Assembly (NCBI GenBank): GCA_963971285.1
Contig: OZ020254.1
Location: forward strand, 12,896,001 to 12,960,000
Origin: Astropecten irregularis
Taxonomy: Eukaryota; Echinodermata; Asteroidea; Paxillosida; Astropectinidae
Direction of reading: 5' to 3'
Length of the DNA: 64,000 nucleotides
How positions within the stretch are numbered: position 1 is the stretch's first letter; each line of letters opens with the position of its first letter. The notes below the pieces were generated by a model that worked only from the letters and a program-made list of their open reading frames with translations, ran no database searches and had not been told where the DNA came from. A program made the position numbers and the translations under genes. Shown here in pieces: positions 43,275-54,100 of the stretch.

Positions 43275-43910
43275 CACAAAGGAAAGTGAAAAGTGAACAA
43301 AGAAAGATTGACTCGAGTGGGATACGAACCAGTGCCCTCCGGAAGGTTGCTGGTTCGAATCCCGCTCCAGTAATTTTTGCTTATAGCAGCGATGTGAGAC
43401 TTTTATCAGATTTTAATCTGAATTCCTACTTTTCTGTTTTATAGATTTTAACTCAGAATTTCAGCTTTTTTTGTACACCTGGTCTATACAAAAGTATACA
43501 CCGATCCGACGGTGCGACTATGGAGGTTGGAAACACCAGCCATTACTGTTGTGTCCCCACCCGTATTTTGTCCAGCAACAAAAATGTTTACGTCCGCCGC
43601 AATCTATACTGCGGGGTGTATGTCCCCTAATCATGAGACATACACCCTGCAATTATGGAGTGTGGCAGAACGTAAATTCTTTTGTTACCGGACAAAATAT
43701 GGGTGGGGACACTGCAGTAATGGCGGACGGTATATTGTGCTGTCAGATCGGTCTATAGGAACTTTTAGATTTCAGCTTTTTCCTTGGGGTTTTCAGTTTT
43801 CTTTTTTTTTTGTGTGGCCACTCGCAACCCTGATTCGAACCAGTGACCTAAGCCCTAGGTCACTGGTTCGAATCCCGCTCCGGTCAATTTATCTTTGTTT
43901 ACTTTTCAAA
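43275..43910. mobile_element. Compound inverted tRNA-like element with central palindrome
   Basis: At 43318-43372 and 43822-43892, B-box motifs (GGTTCGAATCCCGCT) face each other as small hairpins: GAACCAGTGACCTAAG pairs with its complement. Between them, 43505-43755 forms a ~250-bp hairpin with arms including GTGTCCCCACCCGTATTTTG, ACGTCCGCC and GGGTGTATGTC. The layout suggests collapsed inverted tRNA-like units around nested MITEs. Confidence 0.7.
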
Positions 43911-44459
43911 CAAACAAAAATGTTACGAATAGCTAATTCATGTTAAAAAATAATTACGAAATACAGTTGTATCGAGGGGATGGCTAAAAATATAATATCA
44001 ATAAAAAAATTGTGTATGAGAAACAATACAACATTTTGAATGAATTTTCAGACACAAAGGATATAAAAATAATAATGTGATCGCTTTGAAAAAGCTTTGG
44101 AATCAAATGTAAAAAAAAAATAGCCACTGCGTATTCCTTAAATTTTTTTTTATCTGTTCTCTCATGATAAAACTAAATTATGCAACATTTTGTTGCTTTC
44201 CTACAATCCCTTACTGTTTTTGCAAAATCAAATTTTAAATAAAATCTTTTAACATATTCATTAAAAATAGCAAAGTTGTAATACATGAATAACTTAAAAC
44301 TTGGGCCTCAAATTCTGGAGAATTGCGGAGGATTACATCCTATTATGTTATAATATGTTAACATGGGTTATGAATATAAATAATGACTAATACTATATTA
44401 TAATGTTATACAGTTGTACATGTATACCGATAAATATGATATATATTAATAAAAAACAG

Positions 44460-44715
44460 TATCATAACCACAAGGGAAACTGACTGAACAAAGAAAGATT
44501 GACTTGAGCGGGATTCGAACCAGCAACCTCCTGATACCGTACAGGCGCTCTTACCAACAGCAACTAAGCACTATATTGGTGGTGTCCCTAATAGACAATT
44601 ATCTTTGTTCGTTTATAGGGCTGGATAGCTCAGTTAGTAAGAGTGCCGGTAGGATATTCTGGAGGTCACTAGTTTGAATCCCACTCCAGTTATTTCTTTA
44701 CGTTCACTTTTTAAT
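44460..44715. mobile_element. Inverted pair of tRNA-like units
   Basis: A minus-strand unit (about 44507-44577, GCGGGATTCGAACC) and a plus-strand unit (about 44620-44692, GGGCTGGATAGCTCAGTTAG and TAGTTTGAATCCCACT) face away from one spacer. The outer left flank has ACCACAAGGGAAACTGACTG. Confidence 0.75.
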
Positions 44716-44719
44716 AAAA

Positions 44720-45735
44720 AACAAAATTGACTGTGGTTTTTCCAGAACCATGGAAACAATCACTGAGGAATATAAACATGATAAATCAGCTTAATTATAA
44801 GAACAAACAAATAAACAAACATCATCCAAAAATATTTCATGAGTATACTTTTATCAGATAAGAGGCACTTCTTTTGTTCCACAAAATTGCGGATCAATAG
44901 TCAGAAATGGCAAATGGGAGAAATTAATTCCACACATGCATTCCATCTTGAGAAAGATAGCTTTTTTCAAAAACATAGCCAACTGTTTAAAAAAAGAAAA
45001 CAATTTGTAATAAATGCAGCAAGAAAAACTATGTGATGATGAGAAATTGGTCAATAATTGACCTTTTTTAAAATAATAAATGTCAACAGCATTCCAATAA
45101 AAATGCTTTTTTATAAATGTATCTAATAATATCACTTATGCCCAAGGTAAAAAATATCTTTATTAGAAATTTAATCTAATCAACAAATAACCACAAGGGA
45201 AACTCTCTTTCTGTGTTCAGTGTAAAATAAATATGTTTTTTTTCTCATGGAGAGTCATTTAATGATTATAGTTCTAACAAATAAAGCGAGGTTTGGTGAG
45301 TGTTTAACATCCTCTTTAAAATAAATGATTAAAAAGTTACTATTTCTACTAATACATACATTCGTTGTATAACATCATGAGAATATCCAATGAAATAATA
45401 CCCTGCAAGATATGTGACTGACAACGTGCATCCCTCAATGTTTCCATACCCACACTTTTGTTGTATTGTTAAGGGACGCTGTTTGCTATTTCTGTTGGGA
45501 ATCATTGTCCCACATCACAGTAAAACTTGTGAGTGGTTTACTGTGGGTTTCCATTGGTTTTTCTCCACGGTTTCCTGAAGTTTATAGTGTAAGAATTAAC
45601 TCGGCTTCGGCACCGAACCACCTACACAAAATAAACATCAGTCAACTTGAAAAGACAAACACTATTAAAACAACACAGGAAATTAATTACGGAATGATAA
45701 TTATATGGTCCACGGTAAACATCCAAGATGGGACT
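44720..45735. other. AT-rich spacer, nothing recognised
   Basis: A stray ACCACAAGGGAAACT at 45188 matches the outer end of the tRNA-bearing family. No exons are supported. Confidence 0.5.
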
Positions 45736-45737
45736 CT

Positions 45738-46043
45738 GGGCCCAATTCCATGGAATCCGCCACAGCCTATTTTTGTGCTTATGAGGCAGCTCAAAGTATG
45801 AAATCTGTTTCCTGTAAACCATAAGCAAGACTTTCGGCTCTTAATCGGTTAGTGAACAATTTCTAGGCTAACCTTATTTTTCTGCTAACGCACTGTCATA
45901 TGCATTCTGCAAAAAGTCCTTGCTTATCGTAGCGAGAAAGAAAACTCTCCCATGAAATACGCTAACCGCAAGCCAAAAAGTCTGCTACATCATTAGCGAA
46001 GAATTATTGCTTATGGTAACGGATTCCATGGAATTGGGCCCTG
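45738..46043. mobile_element. GGGCCCAATTTCATG family element, near intact
   Basis: Ends GGGCCCAATTCCATGGAATC and GATTCCATGGAATTGGGCCC; 306 bp. Confidence 0.85.
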
Positions 46044-46317
46044 GCGTGATTAATTTGCTTGTCTATAGTCACAAGCAATACTGTGCACTATTCTGTTCAA
46101 ATTACCTGATTACCTTCAACAAGTTCAATGTAAATTCAGCCTTAAAATTTAAAAATTACATGTATGTACAAAAGAAAATAATAGAATACAGAGTTTCATA
46201 CACTGTTAATAAACTCTTGTCCAAAGCCTTCTACAGAGGTAACTACAACTGAACGCTGGAAATGACTGAATTTTCACCATAATCCATCCTTCTAACAGCA
46301 GTTTGGGAAAGTATTAA

Positions 46318-46743
46318 CAGGCCTTCATTTTAATAAAAATGAGGAGAGCTGCAAATCGCTCTCCTTAAATCAATGTAGACAATTTAGGAGAGTGATTTGC
46401 CCTCACTAACAAAAATAAAGTTTGAGCTGCAAATTCAACTCCTTAAATCAACATAGGGCCTACTCGTACTAGTGAATAAAGAAAGCAGTTTGGTCTTGCT
46501 AAACCATGTTTCTGCATGTGTCCGGTGTCGGAAAAAGAGAACATGCACAATTTTACTTGTCCTGTTGAAAAAAAAATTATTTTCCGCAAAGGGTAAATGT
46601 TGGCTGGAAAAATGTATGTGATGTTCTGAAAAAAGGGCAGCTCTCCTTAAATTGTTTAGGAGCTCTTTTTTCGCTCTCCTTGGAAAATATTAAGGAGAGC
46701 AGAGGAGAGTGAGAGTGATCACTCTCCTTAAAAATCAAGGCCT
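46318..46743. mobile_element. AGGCCTTCATTTT element
   Basis: Starts CAGGCCTTCATTTTAATAAA and ends AAAAATCAAGGCCTG. CTCTCCTTAAA and GGAGAGTGATTTGC motifs repeat along it. Relatives lie in both halves of the duplication at 57470-57830 and 60373-60870. Confidence 0.75.
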
Positions 46744-46857
46744 GTATTAACATAACTTTGCACAATCTGTTCTGCCTTTATTCCTTCTGCCAAAGTCCAT
46801 AATAATTTACATTTCATGATTTCTCCTTACACAAACTTCCTTCAACTCAATTCTTAA

Positions 46858-47172
46858 AGGTAGTATCATACTTTGGTAGCATGCTGAAACAGAAATCTTC
46901 ACAGATTTACATATAACTTACAGGGTATAAAGATGGTGATGGTAGAAACATACCGTTAAAATCGCTCCGCCTGAAATGCTGTATTTATCCAGAAAAGAGT
47001 AAAACCAGTGACCAAAAATAAAAGAAAAAAGACTTAAGACTTTACTGTTTTCTAAAAAAGTGGGCACCGTATAGGACTGTAATTTTCACAGATGACTGTA
47101 AATGTATCTGTCTTGATATTTATGCCCATGAATCTGTATTTCTTAGACAAAAACCAAAGTATGATATTACCT
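46858..47172. mobile_element. TTAA-type MITE, family A
   Basis: TTAA at 46854-46857 and 47173-47176. Internal deletion compared with 13561. Confidence 0.83.
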
Positions 47173-47511
47173 TTAACTCTATCTACACTATTATATCACT
47201 GATTTCCTATTATCAATGAAACGGAAAGCCTTCATTATCAGATGCCTCTTACGCAATAACCACTGTAAGTTCATGAGCCTGAACAGTGAAGACTAAGGCC
47301 CTTTTCTAAATCTCAGCTCTGGCTCTGGCTCCGGCTCCATTTCGTGAATCCATTCTAAAATAACAGGCATTAAAATAGAGGCTTTTGGCTGTGGTAGATT
47401 CTCTGGTTTGAACAAGAAAACTATTTTAGTATTTTACAATTAAAGGGTAAAAATATTTTCCTCTTCTTTACATTGGCATATGATAATATTACATCATAAT
47501 GCCCAATGAAC

Positions 47512-47658
47512 CCTGGTGGGATGAATTCATGGAGCCCTACGATCGATCGATACTTGAGCTAAGAAGGACAACTCATCATACCTTACGTAGGGCTGCAATG
47601 CATCATAATCCTAGGATTGATAGTAAGTTACGATGAGTTTGCTTATTAAAATGGACCC
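47512..47658. mobile_element. Foldback MITE, GGGGTCGATTTCA family
   Basis: Arms around ACGATCGATCGATACT and ATTGATAGTAAGTTACG; ends eroded but recognisable at AATGGACCCCAGG. Confidence 0.7.
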
Positions 47659-48028
47659 CAGGGGTGCGTTCCACTCCAGCTAACTAAGAGCACGGCGCAC
47701 AATGTGCGCCACCAGTTTCAAACCGAAACGCGCTGTTCACCAAACACGCACACAACGTTCGCCTAACATAGCAAACGGTGTAGAGGAGGTGTTTGCTGAA
47801 GTTGGTTAACTACATTGAATGAAAGATGGACGCAGTACGCAACACATGTTCGCCATTTGTTGCGTGTGCATTCCACTTCAAACGCCAAAACGCAAACGGC
47901 GCAAACATGTTGGCGTATGTCTGCGCAAGTGGAACGCACCCCAGGTCTTAATGTTCTGAAGACTTCTTATCTACATGCCTCCTTTCAAGCTCTCATCTTG
48001 GTCTTCAATTGGCCTTGGTGAACTGTCT

Positions 48029-48198
48029 TCACACGTTGGTCTCTCGTCGGACAAGTATTTTAGGAATTGTGAACATGGGTTTCTTAAACGGTTTGGCCGC
48101 AGTCAGATGGGCCTGCTTTGACCTGAGATTTGTTGCTGGTGCCTCGATGAAGATGCTGTCATCATCTGATTCATCCTCTTGGCTGGGAAGATCTGCAC
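48029..48198 (-). CDS. RTKN: RTKN last exon, PDZ-binding C-terminus
   Basis: 170 nt to TGA, entered in phase 1 as required by the previous exon. It holds an acidic stretch followed by SIFIEAP, a possible SUMO-interaction motif, then a basic segment with KPFKKPMFTIPKILVRR, and ends ETNV. Because SLF2 exon 1 has a similar acidic-hydrophobic motif, a role in SLF2 was considered; the phase match, the stop and the PDZ motif favour rhotekin. Confidence 0.8.
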
Positions 48199-51100
48199 CT
48201 GGAGTTTTAACAGGACAAAGAATCCTAGTAAAGGTACAGTACAGGATTGGTAACATACCCAGACAGAAATGTTCACAGATTTACGTATAACTTTCAGGAT
48301 ATGAAGATGGTGCTGGTAGAAACATACTGTTAAAATGTTTTCGGCTGAAATGGTGTACTCATCCCAAAATCTGTGAAGCAAAGACTGAAAACAGTTTTGA
48401 TCTCGGGGTAAGATCAAAACCATTCATTATGTTTTATAAGACAAATTGAGTCACGCTTTCGCTATTTTCCCATGACTCAGATGTTTGATCATGTCGATTG
48501 AGCTCAAATGATCACAGGTTTATTATTTCTTGCACATGTTGGATCAGACAAAGTGTGAGTGCTGTTCTGTGACCTTTTACCAATCATGTATTATACCTTT
48601 AACGTCTTTAGGGTATATAGGGCCTATGAGTAATTTCTCTCGAGTAGTTTACTCATGTACAGTCTCTTATATTTTCTCACATTTGTAATCTCATCATGCA
48701 AGCTACATAAGGAATGATACAATTAAGGCCAATTTCACATCCCTGCTTAGCACAAAAATTTGCTAACCATGAAATTTCTGTCTTAATAAAAACAGGGTTA
48801 ACAACCAAATTTCCATGTGTTGTGTATCACTTGTAATTGTTCTTTGGCTGTTGATCGCTGACCATGAATATCAAATGGAATTTTTAATGGTGGTTTGTTT
48901 TATTTTTTTTGATGAGTTTTACAATTTCAATACAAAAAATTGTCATAATGTATGACAGCACATTATGACACACTTGTGTCTGTACTACATTAGTACAAAA
49001 TTCTTGACATTAACAATCCCTTTCTAAGACTTTTTTGTATAGAAGGAACATGAAAAAGGTGAACAAGACAACTTTAACATGACTTACTTATTGACATTTC
49101 ATCATAGAGGGACCCTGTGCGATCTGATTCAATAGAGGGCCTTCTTGGTTCTGGGGTAATGATGCCCACTGCAAAATGACACGCGTTCCTCCATGCACCT
49201 ATAAAAACAAAGCGGAAATTACACAGAGCACTCTTCATGGGCAGACATTTTCAAAGAAACCCAGATTTAAACCTTAAACCTGTTCCAAAAATTAAAGCTA
49301 ATGTAATAATGTTGGTATCAATCAGTGGGAGCATGTGCCGTGGCAGTGCATTGCCGCATCTACCTTTGAGGGGTACACCTTCGGTCTCCTGACACATGCC
49401 CGATAGCCATCCCCCAGGCAGCCACCCATCCCCATCTCAACAAAATAACGATCCATCTGATGCAACCACTTGTCATGTGGACGCCCTACTAGGCGAGTCC
49501 TACCAGTAGGTTCTCTCATAGAGAGAATTCACCTGGCAGGATCACTTGCAGGGAATCTAGCCACACGGCCGTACAGCCACATCTGGCAATCATGCAGGTA
49601 TAGGTCTCATCTGACTCTACCCTGAGTAACCTCTCGTTGGACACATGGTCCGACCAGCCATACCCAAGGATCCATGTCTCAGAACCGTAGAGTACATTAG
49701 AGTAAACCAATCTCTACCAAGTTGTGCTTTGAGTGCATTTTCAATTTTCATTTGAATTCTTTTTAAAATGGGCTGCTTGGATGGCAAAAATGACACACCG
49801 TACCTTGGTCAATCACCATTTGGTCCAGAGCACTTCGCCACCTCTCCAATTCCAATTTACTCTCTGCGGCCAAGTGGTGGCGCTCTTCACCCTCAACCCC
49901 ACTGACCACTAGTACGTGGGCTCGTGGCGCGCCGGTCTGGGATGAAAGTTCAATCCTGGTGTCCTGAACAAAAAAACAACAACAAGAATTTGAAATGAAA
50001 ATTATATTCATCAATAGTATTTGAAAAAACATAGGAAAAGGTGCATCAATTACACTATATCTTCAATATGTCGAAGATCCTTAAGCAGAATCACTGAAAA
50101 AGGTTTCATATGCTGGCTGAATCTCACCCTAAAAAAATCTTGAACTAAGTTAGACTTGCGGAAACACCATGTACAGGTAATGGTGTACTGTTTTGGGAAG
50201 GTGTGTGGTCCTGGGAAGGACCGGAGAGAGAAAATATCTCGACGTTTCAGGCCAGTGTGCTCTGGCCATCCTCAGAAGAGAGAGAGAGAGAGAGAGAAAA
50301 AAAAAAAAATCTTTCTGTTCTATGAACTTTTGTCCAGAAAAGAAATGGTTCAAAGAAAGACAAGAACAGTTCAGCTGACGCACTGCCTTAGTAAAACTGG
50401 AATAAACTGAAATGGATTTCAATGCTTCTCAAGGTTTGAATGACACAGGGACAGAAGTATACTTAGCCTGAACCAAACCTGAAGAGCCGTAGGGACAAGA
50501 TGAAAAATCCTTTACAGAATTCTGATGTAACTTCTGCAATTACAAGCAGTGGCATATCTAATGGGGGCAAGGGGGGCACATGTCCCAGACGACAATATTT
50601 CGGGGGCGCAAAAAACTCAAAGGCAAAAATAAAAAAGGGAAAAAAGGGTTGCTGTACTGTCAAAGTTATTGGAAATATAATCCAATGAACAAACATGAAG
50701 AAAGATTCCAATTTCAAATTGTCCGATTTTATTTTCCAAGTGGCATCAGTTGGAATTAGGGGCGAATTTTTAGAGCTTGCCCCGGGCCCCGTTTTCTCTA
50801 GACAAGCCGCTCATTACAAAAACAATTTACAGGTTAGAAAGAGGTTTCTCTCATTGCAAATCCTGTTGCAAAATCCAGCATGACTACCTTTAGGAGGTGC
50901 AGACTTCATGACACATACACGTAATGCATGTGAGGGTGAAACAAATTTTTCTCATACTGGTCTGTTTCCTTGTAGAATTCCTGTATATTTTTAGAAGTGG
51001 AAAATCAATGGCCCCTACTCTACTATCCTACATGCCAAAAATAAATGTCAAGGAAGGAAGTTTATTTCCGGCACCCAGAGAGAAAAACAAGTCTTCTTTG

Positions 51101-54100
51101 GGATTTAGTTTCAATTCCCCTAATCCCCTCTGAGCACTTCATCTAAAAGAAAAAGCCTGCTTAGCAGTCACTACGGCCAACCAGAAGCCAATATCATGGA
51201 GCTGTTAAGCACAAACAAACTGCTTAGCACAAAAGTCTTGGCTCAATAAAACAAACAACCATTAAAAATTTCCATTTTATATTCACGGTCAGCGAACAAC
51301 AGCCAAAGAACAATCACAAGTGATACAAAACATATGGAAATTTGGTTGTTAATCCTGTTTTTATCTTTCAAAAGAGAAACTTGAAATTTGAAAAGTGAAC
51401 TATTAAAGAAAAATTGACTGGAGTGGGATTCGAACCAGCGACCTCCTGAATACCGTACAGGCGCTCTTCCAACTGAGCCATCCAGCCCTACGTTGGTGGT
51501 GACCCCAATAGTCAATTATCTTTGTTGGTTTGGCAGTCAGAAGCCATGACAGAGAAACTTCACGGTTAGCAAATTGCTAAGCAGGGTCGTGATACTGGCC
51601 CCCGAACAGGAAAAAGAGAATATACAGAAATAGAGAGGTCATGATACTACCTTAGAGATTGGGATTGTGTGAGTAGGCTCAGAAATGATTGAAACATCCT
51701 CTGCTTTGTCCCATAGTCTCAGGTGTCCGTCCCTTAAGACTCCCCATAGGTTGTTCTGCCAGATGGGAAGTCCAGCACGTTTCTCCTGAGCGATAAGAAC
51801 ATTCATATTAATACGGTCGGTTATAGTCTGGAAATGTATTGCAAATGGTGTGAAATGACATGGAGGCATTGCTGTGTGCTTCTAAATGTCAACGCTAAAA
51901 GGCACAGTGTGGCTCTTAACCAAAAGGCAATGCCTGAAACATAATGTGAATGATGTCCACGTATAAGCATGCAACTTGGACTTTATATCCAAAACGAGGA
52001 AATTGCAATCTTTTCCATACTGGTGTACAGTGTTTTTCACTTTCAAGTCACACAAGACATGTAAGAGTTTTATTGAAAAAAGAGGAAATCAGGAAATCCG
52101 AGTAAAAGTTGCATGATTTAAAATCAAACTCAGTCAATTCTAAATAAACATGTACTGCTCAACGACAGATGATCCTGCTTACAGAAAAATCAATCTAATG
52201 GTATAAAATGGCAATATACAACAGTATTTATGAGTTCAGGACGGTGTAAGTTCTTTTGACTTCCATTCACTGCCAAACTGTAAGCCTGGAATTTAACAGA
52301 GGCCTTGGCCTTCGTTGCTCTGGTTCTTGGCCTTGGTGTCCCCTTCAAATGTTTCCATAGACATTATGATTTTCCAATGGAAGTGCCCCTTGCAATGGAA
52401 AAGTGGCCTAGCCCCTTTCAGAACCAAATTCAAGGCCTGAAACCGATGGTATTAGTTCCCCAACAACTAGACCACAACAAAAGACAGTTTTATGAAAGGG
52501 GGGGTTCAACAAAATTGAGTCAAGTCCCCCCCCCCCCCCACACACAAAAAAAAGCTGGAAAATGCTTGATCTTTTCAGTTATTATGCGCCGATAACTTGA
52601 AAAACACGTCATGTAGGCTGTAGGTGGCATTTCTACTTCTAATAAGACATCTAATAATCCCCCAAAAATATTGTCTCCAGAACTGCGCCTGACAAACACC
52701 CTTCAAATTATGTTCCCACTCGGTGGAAAGAGCTATTGGAAATAACAATTCAGTGGATTTTCTCTGTACGTTCACCTTCCAATGAAGAGAGTGTTGTTGT
52801 TTTTTTATTAAACCACATTCCCAACAGCCAGTCAAACTAATTGGCCAGTCAATACTAACTAGTCCAGTTACAATGAAATCTTTGTTTTGCTCAACTAACT
52901 TGCATGTGAAGAACTCCCTGAGATAGATTTTTCCCCATACAGTTAGGCTGAGCTGCCAGACGACAACAAAAATTGCCAAAGAGAGGGAAGCAATGATGAC
53001 GAATATTATCATCTGGGAAAAAGAAAAACAAGAAAACGTAAAAGAAGTATTTGGGTTTATGTGAAGTAAACTTGTGCTCATTTAAATGCATTTTAACCAC
53101 CAAAGTCTCCAGGGGTCGATTTCACCAAACTCATCGTAACTTACTATCAATCGTAGGACCTATGATGCATTGCAGCCCTACATAGGATACGATAGGTTAT
53201 CCTTCGTAACTGGAGTTACGATCGATCGTAGGGCTTCGTGAAATAGACTCCAGGGGTCAATTTCACCAAACTCATCATAGCTTACAGAGTTACTTTCAAT
53301 TGTAGGACTTATTGCAGTCCTACATAGAGGTCGAAGGATGCAATGGGTTATAAATCCTTCATATCTACAGTTACGATCGATCTTAGGGATTTGTGTAATC
53401 AACCCCAGGGGTTATTGAAAGTGCCAACGAGCAAATTTCATAGAGCTGCTTATTAAGCAAAATTGCTTAAAGCAAGTCTTCCTTGACCAAATATGATTAT
53501 CAAATATTCATGTGATGTTTACTGCTTTTGACTAATATTCGGTCATATTCTGAGTGTAACATTCGCAAGGACTTTTGGCTAGCAAAAGTGGCATATATTG
53601 ATTTTATTTATATATTGAAGGTTTTTTGGTGCTTAAGCAAATTTTGGTGCCTAAGCAGCTCTATGAATTTGACCCAAGGTCTCAGCGAGCTAATGACAAC
53701 ACAGACATACATGTAAAAAACGATTCTCTTCATCAAGGAGCGAACCAACAAACTCTCTCACATCACAACCAAAGAACCAGCAGGGCCCAGTATCATGGAA
53801 TCCGTAACAGTTTATTTTTGTGCTTACGGACACTGCTTTGCGTGAAATCTATTTCATGGACTCCGTAAGCAAGACTTTCCGGTTAGTGAAGCATTTCTAG
53901 GGTAACCATGATTATTTTTTGCTAACGTGCTGTACTTCTATATATATAGTGCAGAAAAAAACTTGCTTACCGTTACTAAAAAGAGAATTCTCCCGTGAAA
54001 TACGATAACCCTAACCAAAAAAAATCTGCTAACGTAAGCGAGGAATGTTTGTTAACGGATTCCATAAAATTGGGCCCGGTGCTCTCCTTTTCTTACCTGT

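Noticed and set aside
43471-43946. Plus-strand frames of 95 and 144 codons
   Set aside because: They cross a long palindrome and tRNA-like hairpins; the similarity between their two halves reflects the inverted repeat, not a protein.
52575-53081. 168-codon minus-strand frame with a hydrophobic stretch
   Set aside because: It overlaps the rhotekin CCRLAAQP exon in another frame; the rhotekin frame has homology and correct splice phases, so this is a shadow.
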